NCBI GenBank assembly: GCA_000499405.2
Contig: HG738139.1
Location: 3,624,713-3,688,712, forward strand
Reading direction: 5' to 3'
Source: Onchocerca volvulus
Taxonomy: Eukaryota; Nematoda; Chromadorea; Rhabditida; Onchocercidae
DNA: 64,000 nt
The notes beneath the pieces were generated by a model. That model saw only the letters and a program-made list of their open reading frames with translations. It was not told where the DNA came from and searched no databases. Below, piece by piece: positions 10,719-24,108 of the stretch; position 1 is the stretch's first letter, and each line of letters opens with the position of its first letter. Position numbers and translations under genes: made by a program.

Positions 10719-10895
10719 ATCATTTGAGATGTAATGGTTCTAATTCTAAGATTTCGAGGACTATAATATTCCTACATTTTAGAAAATTCAAATTTACGAA
10801 ACAAAAATGGAAATCAATTTACAAAATAGATTTACGAAATAAAAATGAAAACCCAAAACATCTGATTATATCAGAACCATTACATCTCAAATGAT
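10719..10895. mobile_element. MITE-like palindromic element with perfect 22-bp inverted ends
   Basis: 10719-10740 (ATCATTTGAGATGTAATGGT plus TC) is the exact reverse complement of 10874-10895. About 133 bases separate the arms. The inside is non-coding and contains two near copies of TTTACGAAA-AAAAATG. It lies just past the premature stop of the RBM22-like gene. Confidence 0.7.
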
Positions 10896-12316
10896 TCAAG
10901 ATAATGACTTTGTACTTTGTAATGTTAAGTGAATAAAACATAAAAATTGGCATTACATGAATAAAATATAAATTAAATTGATGTTATGAATAAATTTATG
11001 TTCATGAATAAAAATTGATGTTGCGTTAATATTAAACCAAATCGTGCAATATGTGAACAGAAAAGCTCTGCAATACTTTTTTTTTTTTTTTTTTGTGAAT
11101 AATGAAGTCATGTAATATCTGAATAATAAAAAAATTATGTGATATGTGAATAATAAAAAAGTTTTATAATACGTGAATGATAAAAAGATCATACAATTGT
11201 GTGGAAAAGAAGTCACCTTACTACAATTTCATAAATGCTTTACTATTTGCGAAATATAAGCAGATCCTTTTTTAAGAATCTAAAAGATTGTTAGGGTGTG
11301 TATAAATATGCACACGTACGAAAGCGACTTACGTAAACGTCTACTAAGTTATTCATACGCACACGTATATTCACGTCAAAATGTATGTACATGCTCAATA
11401 TCACAGGCTTCCATATCTTCAATTCCCCCGTCCATCCCCATCGCATTTTTTCGAATGTTCCAATCAAAGTGATACAGAGCTGGTGTAATTTCGTGCGTCT
11501 CAAGTGGATTATTTTTATTTGGCAAATTGTCAAATGTTCGTCACTTCTGATCAATTTTGGGTTATAGTTTTTGGTTTATGCGTGGTGATTTCCGTTTTCC
11601 TTGTGAATTAGATCACTTTGATGAAATATTTTAGGATTAATGGAAAAGTAATCGAATAACCGTTAGAGAATTAATTCTATTACTCCTGTTGATAGTCTTT
11701 TAGACATGACCAGAATATACAGTAGTCCCATACTGTAGCTTATCGATTCGTTAGCTGAGATGTTCATAGTTATGCATGTATTAGACTTTGGTTTATTCAA
11801 ATCAGAAAATTTTATAAATTTTGATTTTAGTTTAACAGAAGTTCGTAAGTCGATAAATTACTTTTATCATTTTCAGCCTAGCTCTTTCTCTTCCTTCCCT
11901 CACTCTCTCCTCTCCCTCTCCTTTTCACCTTATCTTTTTACTTCAAAGTTAAGGGTTAAATCAATCAATAAAGTCAGCGAGAAATAGCAACGACGAATAT
12001 TAATGGATTGTATAGAAATTAGTAGACTTTTTGGTTGACATAATATATGAATTCACATTATTGTCTGGAATATTATGCAACTAGATGAAGCATTTTTACA
12101 GAAATGTATATGAATATTTCCAACACTTTGTTTCCAGCAAGTCTTATTGTTTGCTTTTTATTAGATTAGTAACAGCAGCAGTTACATTTGAATTCTAGAG
12201 TTTAGTTTTATTAGAAAAAGACTTCTCATTTTATGTCATTTATTTCAGCATCGTTTTTCATACTCATCGGGTTTGTCTGAACATTTCCTACAAACAGTTG
12301 GCTAAAAGAAGTTAAA
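10896..12316. other. Intergenic, nothing identified
   Basis: AT-rich, with repeated GTGAATAATAAAAAA(A/G)TT-like words at 11,090-11,190 and a pyrimidine tract (TCTCCTCTCCCTCTCC) at about 11,895-11,935. No coding exon recognised. Confidence 0.55.
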
Positions 12317-13738
12317 ATGACGAATAGTACGACGGCAACGACATTGCATCCATTAGTCCAGTGGGCTCAGCGTGATAAATTACTTTATTTGACTATTGAA
12401 ATTGATAATGTGACCGATCTCCAAATCACTGACAAGTCTCTTCATGTAAAGTAAGTTTTTTGTTCAGATAATTGTTAAATAATGAATGAAATAATGGTGT
12501 AACGCATGTGGCAGTCATTTCTGTTTAAATCTTTACATCGATCATGTACTATTGTTTGTCCAAGTCAAACGCTCCATCGTTTAACGAAGCTGTTGTCAAG
12601 TATCAATAATTATTGCATATATACTCGACAAACAGCTGTTCTGTATGAGAATTCCAAAAAGAGAATTATGATTGCCAGGAAAATGTTACTTCCTTTAATA
12701 CGTCTAATCTAACCATTAAATTCATTCCTTTATGTATAATGCTTTACATGAATTAAAGGGGCACGTATGGTGGTAGCAAAGCCCATTATGAAGCAACATT
12801 GGATTTTTATGCTGGAGTGAAGCCAGAAGATTATCGTAAAATCGATAACGGCAGACATTTGGAATTGGTTATAAACAAAGAAGCATCGCAGTGGTGGCCA
12901 CGATTAGCTAAGAGTAATGCTAAGGTTTGCTTGTTTTACTAGTGTTTTTGTGCATCCCTAATGATATTTCGATCAAAACTTTGGTTTGATGAAAAAGAAT
13001 TTCAGTTCAGGAGGAAAAAAAAAAGCGATGAAATGATATTAAAAGAGGATGAGTTACATTATTCGTTTTGCACTCTCTTTTGTTGTCTTTGTCCTACAAA
13101 TCCTGCAGTGATTTTCAGTCATTTCCAAGAAGAAAAATTAGTAATCGATAGCATTTTCTCTTCTTTTTTTTATAGCTTCCTTGGGTGAAAGTTGATTTCA
13201 ACAAGTGGAAGGATGAGGACGAGGATGACGATGATATGAATGGTGGTGATCTCGATTTCCAGAATTATATGTCAAAGTTGGATGCAGGTGGCGCTGGTGC
13301 CCCAAATCTGGATGATTTTGACGATGATGACGATAAAGATGAGGATGATGATGGTATGCTCCATTTCGTTGATTCCTGTGCTCTTTCATTATATTAATTG
13401 ATAATTTATTTCCGAAGAATTTTGATTGATCAAATTTAGCAGTTTCTTTCAGAAAATTTGAGCTTCAGTTTAATATAATTTCCCTGCGATAAGAAAAGAA
13501 ATAAAAGATTGACATGTTTTTGATGTATCCAGAACTGTGTAAAAAAGTGCTGCAGGAAGTTTTCAATTACAGTCTTTATATTTCTGATTTGTTTTTTGCA
13601 GATATGCCGGATCTAGAGGATGTTGATGATAAGGAAAGTCTTGATGGAGAAGCAAAAGCAGAAGCTGCAACAGGGGAAGAAAAGAAAGATAAGGTTGAAG
13701 CTGGTGATAAGAAAGAAGGGGTTGTGGAACAATCATAA
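12317..13738 (+). CDS. PTGES3: p23 co-chaperone (CS-domain protein)
   Basis: p23 binds the ATP-closed Hsp90 dimer and slows ATP hydrolysis, stabilising client proteins in the cytosol. Four exons join in frame: 12317-12450, 12759-12924, 13176-13353, 13602-13738 (204 residues). The CS beta-sandwich runs from HPLVQWAQRDKLLYLTIEI through KPEDYRKIDNGRHLELVINK to the conserved tryptophan-rich end QWWPRLAKSNAKLPWVKVDF. The tail is intrinsically acidic (runs of D/E, then a K/E-rich end), as in p23 of other animals; it is somewhat longer than the human tail. Exon 2 uses a weak acceptor (TTAAAG). C. elegans daf-41 (ZC395.10) is the expected orthologue; in C. elegans, as I recall, it lies on the same cosmid as clk-1 and toc-1, both of which are also in this window. 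Confidence 0.95.
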
Positions 13739-16277
13739 ATTACTTTTCAACATCCGTTTTTTTTATTTCTTTCACAGTGTTTCAAATATTCAATGAATAT
13801 TAGACCATATTTCTTTCTCATTTTATGATAATTTTCGTTGATCAATATTAAAATTCAATAAGGAATTTGTATATGCTAATTCTCCTTTTTTCTCGGCGTA
13901 AAATGAGGTCAGTCTATTGACTCTTGTTGATGACGTCATCAGTTATGTTAATGCTCAGATATTGTTGAACACAATTATGCGGAGGGAATATTTTCGACGA
14001 GAAAAATTGATTTTTTGGTCAAAAATTTTATTTTTACAATGGCACTTGTTACTGAGTAGAAAATAGAAGAGTGGGATCTCAAAATACTTTTTTTTTTTGT
14101 CCTGTCATTTCAGTTGATTTTAATTACTTAAAGTGATTTCAGTTTTCTCAAGTTGCCATCAAGCGCGCATATAAATATTTTTCGAATTTTTTAAGATTTT
14201 CTTCTAGGCAAATTATTTGTTTTGGCTATTACAGTTCAATCTAACGCTTTGAAATTCTTTCTTTGTTTTTTTTTAGCATTTCTAGGATTGATATTTTTCA
14301 TTATCTAAATGTGAAATATCAATTTCTGCAATTACTTATAATTATCGTATTAATGATGAAAGTACTCCGTTTTTTTTTTCTAATTTTCCTTCCTTTTTTT
14401 TGAACTTCGTTAAAAATAAAATGTTATTTGTTGCGAAGCATCATCCATTCAATTGAAAACAAATGCGTGGTATAAACACATCATAAAGTATTTTTATTAA
14501 AAGAATTTTCAGGTTCAATTTTTTTTCCTTGCTTATTAATACAGATTAAATTTATTAGTGGCATCTATTGACACTTTGAATTTCTCCATTTTTTATTCTC
14601 TTTATTATTTTTGTTTTTCTCCTTTTGTCCCTACTTTTTCCCTGATTCCAATTCTCTACATCGAATGTTTAGTAGTTTTCAGATTATTGGAATGAAGTCG
14701 GATTTTTCATAAGATTCTAACAGATGATTTTCCATCATGGGATATAGGGAATTTACGAGTATCGGAAGAGGTGAGAGACTGTTGAAAAATAAATGCAAAA
14801 GTTTGATAAGGCATTCCGATAATATTTATCTGGAAATAATTAACAAAATCTCATATATTAAACCGTTTCCTTTGCGATTAGGCTGGTCAAGTTAGGCTGT
14901 TCTTTTTCTCTATTTCCAAATACAGAAAGATGAATTCACTGAATGTGTAAGATAAACGACCTTTATTAAATAATAATTTGTTTGGAATGGAGCTTAGACT
15001 TCGTAAAAAACATTAACCTGATGTATGAAGACTATAAAAGAAATTCTCGGTAAAGGGTAGGATTTTAAGATTTTGAAATTTCATGCTAGTAACGATAAAA
15101 ACTGAAAGCAAGATTATCTTTTTTTTTTTTTTTTTTTTTTTACTGCTTCGGTAACGTTTGCAAATTTGTTATATTTTTTGATAAAATATTAAGGAAATAA
15201 AAGTAATCTTGTTATGTATTTTCTGTTGCTGAAAAAATAACTTGGAGATGTTGCAATCAACTCTCATTATTATTTATCATTATAGGAATAGTTATAGCGA
15301 AAAAATTAGCTGGAATAATTTAAGTTGGAAATTCACTTTCTTTGATATCGATTATATATTAATACATAGCTGGTAATGCAATATTAAACTAATCGTTATA
15401 TTTGATAATTAGACTTTAGTATTACATCATTTTACATTTCAAGAAAAATAAAAAAAAAAGATGCTCTCGGTAAATTCAATGTTTTTTGCTGCAAAGGTCG
15501 AAATTCCGGCGAAGTTATAAAAGACTGATGAAATATTTGAAAAGTTCGTTTAAATTCATTGCTCTCCACCAACATTCTCACATAATGGTTTTCTTTTTTT
15601 CTTCAGATTTCAGTGGTCGCAAAGTTTGAAAGTTGAAGTAATTAATTAACTGAAAGAATAAGATAATAGTTTCAGGAATTAGCAACTATGCAAACATATT
15701 CTGTTCGGGATTTTCGATGCATGTAAATCAATTAATATGCTTTAATAATAATATATTATTTCTATCAAAAATTAAAATTGATAAGGAGATATTGCTAACT
15801 TTATTTTGATAATTTAATAATTAATAGATATTAATTATTCCAAAATGAGAATTGTATTAGAAAATACGATGGATTTTTGTGTTGACTATATTAAGATGAA
15901 AATGATGATTAATGATCAATAGCCATTCATTTCTAATCATTTTGCAAAGAGGCGAAGGGCATTAAAAGGTTTCTTCACCCTTTTTTTTTTTTTTTTAGCG
16001 CAATACTTCCTTCTTTTTTTTTCCCCCTTTTCTTTCTATTTTTCATTTCTTGATCGAAATTTTTAGAAAATATCAGCATAATTTTGATGAGTCATTTAGG
16101 AATGCTATGATGATATGATATCTTATTTATAATTTATAGAATTCATTGCAATAGTTTTGCTTTATTTACTATATTTTGGAATTTTAAATGAAAAGAACAA
16201 CAATAGCAACAGAGGAATGACATAAAAATGGTAATGGAATAGAAGTTGATGATGATGATGATGATCTAGAGTACTGT

Positions 16278-16280
16278 TAC

Positions 16281-16333
<53 letters not shown>

Positions 16334-16432
16334 TATTATTTATTATTTATTATTAATTATTATTATTAATTATTATTATTGTTATTATTTTTATTGTTAA
16401 TTGTTATTATTTTTATTGTTATTGTACTTTAC
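16278..16432 (+). repeat. (ATT)n microsatellite, interrupted
   Basis: Pure ATT units to about 16,330, then interruptions by TTATT and GTT units up to about 16,432. Confidence 0.95.
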
Positions 16433-16962
16433 TACAATAAGTACATTTTGTAGGAGTAAGGGAGCATTTCAAGAGTATTTGCAGTTTGTATAATTCACCT
16501 TTTATTTCTCACTTTACCTATTTCTAATGTTGATCCAAGAGTACAATTCTCAATCCTTTTCATTTCACATTTCCGTTATTGATTCATTCAATATTAGAAA
16601 GTTTATGATGAAAATATTCTGTCATTGAAATATTTTCTTTTTTTTTCTTTCGATCATTTCATTTTTATCATAGTTCTCTTCTTATTTCCTTTAGGATTGG
16701 CTATTTTGCCAATAATTGATATGATAACCGATTGATTTGAAACATACATATTTCTAACCTCTAGTGATGACTTTATATCTTCTGGCATCACTCCAATAAT
16801 GGATGAAATTTTCTCCTGATGATAATGTTTATGATGATAATGATAATAAGTGATAACAATGATGATGAGAGTGCTATGATGTCTGTCTATGTCGATTCAT
16901 TCATTATCTCTGCCTATGTATGCATAAATTTATGTTCATGTCTATGTCTTTGTGTTTGTGTG

Positions 16963-17022
16963 TGTATGTATGTATGTGGAGATAGGTACTATGTGTGTAT
17001 GTGTGTGTGTGTATGTGTGTGT

Positions 17023-17057
<35 letters not shown>
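16963..17057 (+). repeat. (TG)n microsatellite with TATG interruptions
   Basis: Alternating TG with regular TATG variants, longest pure run about 17,026-17,055. Confidence 0.95.
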
Positions 17058-17059
<2 letters not shown>

Positions 17060-19415
17060 TGCAGACGCAGTTCTGTTTCATTCTTTTAATTTAGTTTATA
17101 ATGAATTTAATTAATGCGATTGTTTTTTATTTGCAAATTTTTCAATTATTACAAATGGAACATAAATTGGATCGATTAAATTGCTAATTCATTAATTAAA
17201 AAACAAATAATCAATTATTTTAATGTTTCAATTAAATACTCAACAATTTATTTCAAATATTGAAATTTAATATCACGAATCCCCTGCTTATATAATTTTC
17301 GATTAATTAAAAAAATCCTTACTATCTATTTTAATTTAATGTATCTTCTCTTATCCATTTTAGCCATTATTTATTTCTAAAAAGATCGTGAGAATTTTTA
17401 TTCTCAAATAATTTTTGAAAAAAAATTTGATGATTCATCCTTAAAATTAATGACGTAAATTTCTGTAAAAATTATGAATTATCTTTTGATGAAGACAGTA
17501 GAAAACTTTTTATTTGCTCTTTTTTCTTTTTATATCCGCATCATTATTTATCTTGCACTTTTTCCTTCATCTCTTATCGAAATAGGTAAAAAAATTAGAA
17601 CAGAAATGTCTTTCCACAGATTTCAGGTAAGTTAACGAGACTTTCTTCTTTTTTCTTTTTTTGTATCAATCAGGTAAACTAAGTAAACTAATTAGTTGAA
17701 AGTTCGATAATTGTTTCTGAACTGAAAAAGATAGGTATGTTAGTAAATTAGAAAGATTTTGATTATTTTTAAGCTTATCATTTATATAAAGCTATGTATT
17801 TATGTATAGACGTATATTTGTTTAGTGTAAATTTTGTGTAGATATTTTGAGCACATGAAAGTGCAGATAAGAAAAAGTTCGGGAACATTTTTGTCGTAGT
17901 GTTTCAATTTGTCAACCTTTAAACATACTGTTAAATGAAAAAATTTGATTTGAAAATTTTGTTCTGCTCTCCCCAATTTTCATTTATAGTGTAATATAAG
18001 TGAAAATGATTTAACTTTGGTAGAAATAGTACTTCTACTAGCAATTAATTAATGAAATAATGAAATATTAAAAAGTTCAAGAAATGTATGATAAGAAAGC
18101 AAATGTACTTTATTTATAGAAGACAAATTGAAAAAATTTGTCGCATTTTCTTTTTTTTTTTTTTTATTTCTTTGTAAATTTAAAACAATCGTTAAAAGTT
18201 GAGAATTGATTTTTTTTTTGACTTTTAAGATTTGTCTTAAAAATTGAAATTTAAAAGATTAAAATTCGAAATAAGTCTATAAAGTAGCTGCAATGATATG
18301 CTTCATTGGAGAACATTACCAGAAAGAAAAAACATATGAGGTAGGTGTAAAAGATGACAGGAATGATTGTTTGACATGTTTGATTCAAAATTTCGAACAT
18401 TTATCATCTCTTTATCATCTTTTCGATCTATGCAGTACTTTTATGTAATAATAAGAAATCCTTCTCTGCCGTTCGCAAACGAATTGAAATTTCTTCATTA
18501 AACAACTTGAATTTTTTGCTTTTTTTTTTTTTTTTTTACAACATCTACCTCAAATGTTTTTTTTAACAATATTTTCAGTGGAGCATATGGCTGCAGCAGC
18601 TATTACAGATTTATTTTTGAACATTTCTGACTTCTTTTTTTTACTAAACTCCAAGAAATTACTTCCATGTTGTAGTTTTTGATTAGAACTATCTAAATCT
18701 CATAATTTATGAACTATCGATGGCAATATAATGATAAGAAGAAATGGATAGAGATAAGATGATAATGAAAAGGAATGCATTAGTCTTTTGCTGTATTACA
18801 ACAATTTAAAGCATTAGAACAGCCGATATATTTTGCTATAATCATTATTCTAATTGATTCTAATTTTTTCATTTATTGTGTTTGTTAAGCTTTTGTTTAT
18901 TTTTGTCTTTCGATGAATGCTAGTAATTGTATGCTTAAATTTTAAACGGAAACCATACCATTTCTCATTTATTAGGGAAACGTTTACGAATAAATGCATA
19001 ATACTTTATTTTTTACCGAAAATTTTTGAAAATATATTGTTGATTTTAAATTTAAAAATTTTGAACTTTAAAATCAACACTCACAATAATGTATCATTTG
19101 ATGGCGGATGAAATGAACCATATATTGTTCGATATTGGGAAGATGTAGAAATTTCCTTTTATAGATGTTAGAGTACAATTGAACTTTTTAATGGTTAAAT
19201 TCAATGAATGATTTTGAAAAGGCAAATCTCTATGCTTTAAACATTAGAAATTTACTGTTTTTGCCAATGTCAAAAATTCCCTGTAATTCTATGTCATCAT
19301 AATATTCTATTTTTAACATTTGCATTTTTCGTTTACAATTTTTTTTCCTCTCTTAAATTTGCGATTATTGATACATTTTTAGAAGCTAACAATTTCCGCA
19401 CGACTGCATTTGTGA

Positions 19416-22400
19416 ATGTCTACTGAAGTAAATTGCATGAACGGTGGTAATCCGGAAATTCATCATCAACAGCAACCTCGAACGGATGGAATGGAAAACA
19501 ATCTTGTTCTAACAACTACAACTGCAGTTGTTAAACCAATCGTAGCTGAAGAAACAGATTTTTTTCCGGAAACTATTGGTACCAACAATCATCCGGTTGG
19601 AGCGCTATGTTCCGGTACTACTCCCGCTCCTGGAAGTAGAAGCCAAAAATCGAAAAAGCGACAAAACCAGAAAACTTTTAGTTTGTTGGATATTTTTGAT
19701 ATGCATAAGGGAATTGGAAGTTGGGCTGATGCTGCCGCTGATGTTCATGCAACCTCCAATTCGCCTTCTACCTTACAGGTATATGTCATTTACAATTTAA
19801 TATTATTTATAAATATACCATATTATAAATGATTTTTATGCATAATACATTTGATTATCGATAAGAAGTGCACTATATTTTTATAATTTTTTCATCTTTT
19901 TTTTCCATTTATTATCATTTTAGGAATCTTCGGAAGCAAAACAAATTCCTAATGCAATGCAACAAGCAAGTGCATCACAGCAAGGTGATTGGAATCAATA
20001 TTCCAATACTGATGGAAATCTACGTCCGCCTTCGCTAGGTTTAGATCGGGCAACACATTCCAGGAATGTGGATTTGGCTAATTTGCCGAATAGGCCACCA
20101 TTTGATATTAAAGTGGCCAATATTAATTATAAATCCACTGACAGCGATCTCTTCTATTTTTTTGGAGGTGAAGGCAATGTAAGTATAAACAATTTAGTAT
20201 CGTATCATGTCAGGTTTAAAAGTGGTTTAAAAAAAAAGAAAAAAATTGCCCAAATAGTTAATTGATCAAAAAATTGAAGTTAGAGCTGATTAAGAAGGAA
20301 AATTTACATGGTAGGTTAATTTAGTTTAGTAAAATTGATTAGTAGTATATTGGTTTAGACACACACCATATAAAACGCAGAGATATATGGTTCGATCCCG
20401 TTATGAGAGTCTGACATGTGGATGGTTTTTCCATCGCTAAGTCAGCAAATTTATCACAAACGAGTAAATTTGCGTTACAGCAATGGTAAATCATGAGTTC
20501 GCCGAGTTTCTGCAGCAGTTAGCAGATGTCAGTATTTGGCAATGTGCTACTTTGCGAAACCAATGCCTGTAGAACTTAGGTGATCGAGAGTTGGCTATCT
20601 AGCAGATTCTGCTTAATTGCCGTAGTTTGATCACTTACAAATATTAATTTGGGTCATGATATTGCTGAAATTAATGCAACTTTTCTTACTTTATCACTAT
20701 AACAATCATTTATTGGTTGCTTTGATAGATTTTGTTGAATATTTTTTAACAATTTATAGGTTGTAAATATTCTTTCCGAAGGTCAAGCTGCCAGACGCGG
20801 TATTGCAATCATTTCGTTATCAACCCAAGAAGCGCTTGTGAACGCTTTAAAATTGAATGGCATGGTAAATTTTCTTTTTCTTTCTTTGGGAAGGGGAAAG
20901 TAAATTGTTTCTTTGCATTTCTATAAAATTATCCGACAAATTTTATCCTTATTTAAGGTTGCAGTTGAATGAGTAAACTAGCTTAGCAATTTTTTCTTTT
21001 TGTCGTTACTTTTTTTTCGATCTGTTTAATAAAACACAAAAAAACTTTGTCTAATCGACTCTGCCATATTCAGGAACTACAAGGCCGTTCGCTGAGAATA
21101 TCACTTCGAGATCAGTCTCGTCCACCTTTTGGTAGCGGTAGGATACCTTTTCAAAACCATCAACCTCGGCCACTTTTTGGTAACGATAATGTAGGACCAA
21201 ATAACGCTTATGGACACTATAAGAACAATGGTAGCTATCATGAAGGAGGCTACAGCACGTTACCTCATCCTCGTCGAGGACCCCTTCCGGTAGCGTATCA
21301 TGCCTATAATTCAGGTGGTCGTCCTAATCGAATACCTCCCCAACACTGCTCCTCACATCGCGGTCGAGGTCTGTCTTTTCTTGACAATTAACGGTCTAAA
21401 TAATTCATGACAGAAATTATGTAAATAAAATTACTTTCGTTAATATAAATGATTGTTTCCCCATAAAATATTAGTTTTTCTTTAGATGCAATGATTTGTT
21501 TTAGATAATCGAAGGTACGACTATGATAATCGTTTATTTCGTCATCCAAAGCCTGGAAGCAATCAATTTCCTCCTCGTTTTACGGTCCGTTTATGATTTT
21601 CTTCTCTTTTTTAATGCAGTTTTTCTTCGGATATTCAGATTTCTAAAATTAAGATTTGGAAATTTTAGAATCGTGATTATGATTCATATGGAGTGTCTCT
21701 CAGACCGTCACCAATTAATGAAAATGATTTCTCTCACTATGGTGTAGAAATGGAGCATGATACTAACAAAAGGTAGATTTTTATTATTTATATTCTATAA
21801 TAAGATTTTTTAACATTGTTATGCTATTTCATATTTTTGTTAGAAAGATGTAGTGAGATAACTGACCAGTGAGGTGGTCTGGATAAATGATCAATATATT
21901 GATTAGAAGTAATGATTTTAGAGGTCCTGGACGTAGTCGAACGGAAAGCATACGAAGTAATACTACGGATGGTACCGAAAAACATGAAAGACGTAAACTG
22001 CAACTGCAACCTCGGACCAAACCTCTTCATAATACTAGAGAAGACTTACCTGCCAGGCCAACTAGTATTTTTGGTCTTGCGAAACCAGTAGATACTTATG
22101 AAAAAGAAAAGCAGGTAAATAATTTCTAATAACTGAATTTCAGAGAATTTAAGTTGTTTTGAGAGACTCGAATTTGAAATGCAGTGAATTAAGAGTTCGA
22201 ATTATGAATTCAACTTTTTGTCTGAATGAGTTTGTTCATATTATTCATATTTTTTCAGGCAGAAGAACGATTGCGACTGGAAAACGAAGCTCTCAAAGCA
22301 TCCGAACAACGATCGAGAAAGGTTAGTAGTGTAGGAAATGTAATCAATATCCAAAGTTCTTTGAATTAGTTTGTTATAGATACGAAAAAATTTTGCTCTG

Positions 22401-24108
22401 AATTTAATTTTATTTTGATGGAAATATTCAAGTTTTATGTCTTTCAGAACAGTGAACGAGCTGTTTCCGTTCCCGCATCTCCCTTATTTATCCATGGACA
22501 TAATCCTATGGTAACTGAAAAAATGTTACATAGTAATCGTGATAGTTGTCCACCACCAGTTCAGAAAGCTGTAACGGAAGGTGATAAAAAACTTGAGAGA
22601 ACTTCGGTAGTCGCTCAATTAGTCACTAATAAAGAGTGCATAGTAAAAGAGACGGAAACACCATCTCCTATGACCACATTACCATCAGTTCCGCAACTTC
22701 CACCTTCGCTTCCTGAACCATCTGTTCTAGCAGTCCGACGGCAATCCTGTTCAAACGTGAGTTGCTTTGATTTTTCATTAAAAGTTTTATCATCTCTTAA
22801 ATTTTACATTCATATCTAATCTCGAGTGTTTACACGGTTGTTGGCCGGATGTAAAAACGAGAAGGGCGAAATAATAAAACTCTTAAATTTTTTACAAAAT
22901 CTGAGATCTAAATAGGAAATTACGATTGTTTTGTGTTTGATGAACTATGTTATTGCATCCTTATGACATCACTGAAACGTGCATTTAAGATATGCAATTC
23001 TGCGAGTTCTGATTACGTTTATATTTTTGAACTAGGTATAAATTCTGGAAGTTTTTGGAGCTAAAAAAAAATCTGATTTTATGTTTTTCAGTGTCTCGAA
23101 ATATCCGAAACGCGTACATCTACAGCATTGCTGCGAACACGGAACAGTTACAATCGAACATTCACTCGTTCTCGTGATTCTGTCCGTAACCAATTCCCAC
23201 CTAATAAATTGCACAATCCAGGTCAATTATATTATTTTTCTGTAATTAGTTTTTCTCCATTATAAGATGATCAGGGAGATGAGATTTTTTTTAGAATAGA
23301 AATGGCATAATCTAATTGTTCTGGGAACTATTAATTGTCATCGGAGAGAATTACTATGCAATATATGCAATAGAATTATGTGGATCGAAATTTTAATTTT
23401 AACTAAATTATACTGTTTTAGCACGTCGAGGAAAGAGTGGATCACGTCGCGGTGGCTCAAATATTGGAGGTATAGGATCAAATAAGGACAAGCATTTTGT
23501 AGCTAGCAAGGAGAAAGTTGAAGACAATGGTGATGGTTCAAGTGTGGTACCCGCTGTATCTAATGGACCAAAGCAACTTGAAAATGGACCAAAACTGAAG
23601 CAACAATTGATATCGAAAGAAGAAAAAGGCGAATTCGTAACTCCATCAACTGCGATGGCAACAACAGCCAAACAACCGTTGCAACAACACTCCGATCATC
23701 AATATTCTAAAAAAGAGAAGAAAAAACAGGTCTCCTCCAGATTTGTATATATCAGCAAAAAATTCTGGAGTGAGCGGAATTTGTTGAATGCTTAGGTACA
23801 CACACTCACACTTTCTAAAGCTTTTTTTTCAAAAAATTAAAATCATGAGTATTCTTCAGTTTTTTAAGCTAGGAGCAGTTAAAAAATCAAACATATGGTT
23901 ATAATGAAGTTGGATAATTTACATGAGTTACGGAATGATATCTGACTTTTTGGAAGCAGTTTTTTGAGAAATATCAAATAAATACTTATCAATAAAATGA
24001 TTGTTGCAGATAGCAGCAATTAGAGAAATGCCAAAATATATTGAACCGAAGCCATTCACATTTTCATCCGAGAACAAGTATGCAGCACTTCTGGAAGCAG
24101 ATGATTAA
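19416..24108 (+). CDS. EIF4B: eIF4B-like translation initiation factor
   Basis: eIF4B stimulates the eIF4A helicase and ribosome binding of mRNA. Twelve exons join in frame (772 residues): 19416-19778, 19924-20178, 20760-20864, 21074-21368, 21505-21584, 21669-21772, 21907-22114, 22259-22321, 22448-22756, 23092-23221, 23422-23729, 24010-24108. Seen in order: a lysine-rich KTFSLLDIFD motif near residue 90; one RRM (PFDIKVANINYKSTDSDLFY ... GRSLRISLRDQ), split by two introns; an arginine/glycine/asparagine-rich stretch; then the eIF4B hallmark KLQLQPRTKPL ... RPTSIFGLAKPVDTYEKEKQ followed by a charged helix (AEERLRLENEALK); an S/T/P-rich part; and a C-terminal end NKYAALLEADD. RRM RNP motifs are weak, as is typical for eIF4B/4H. 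The last exon is supported by frame and C-terminal similarity. A AATAAA lies at about 24,321. The name rests on the SIFGxAKPVDT block; eIF4H would lack it. Confidence 0.85.
20335..20640 (+). mobile_element. tRNA-derived SINE in eIF4B intron 2
   Basis: Pol III internal promoter boxes are present in tRNA spacing: box A TAGTATATTGG (20343-20353, full fit to TRGYNNANNGG) and box B GGTTCGATCCC (20389-20399, close to GGTTCGANTCC), 35 bases apart. The tRNA arms do not fold fully, so it is not a working tRNA. About 240 bases of less AT-rich sequence follow before the intron returns to normal composition. No second copy is visible in the window. The right limit is a guess from base composition. Confidence 0.55.

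Larger units (their letters stand above)
13739..19415. other. 5.7 kb gene-free stretch
   Basis: No exon with recognisable homology. It holds many poly(T) tracts (for example 15,119-15,140; 15,980-15,996; 18,152-18,165; 18,521-18,537), an ATT microsatellite, a GAT repeat at 16,249-16,266 and a TG repeat. Frames over the TG repeat are low-complexity artefacts. It could hold regulatory sequence of the eIF4B-like gene. Confidence 0.55.

Noticed and set aside
10581..10760. Missing RRM exon of the RBM22-like gene
   Set aside because: All three frames after acceptor-like sites were read; none shows an RRM RNP motif.
16819..17094. 91-codon cysteine/valine-rich open frame
   Set aside because: It is the translation of a TG microsatellite.
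20335..20410. Functional tRNA gene
   Set aside because: Boxes A and B are present but acceptor, anticodon and T stems do not pair properly.
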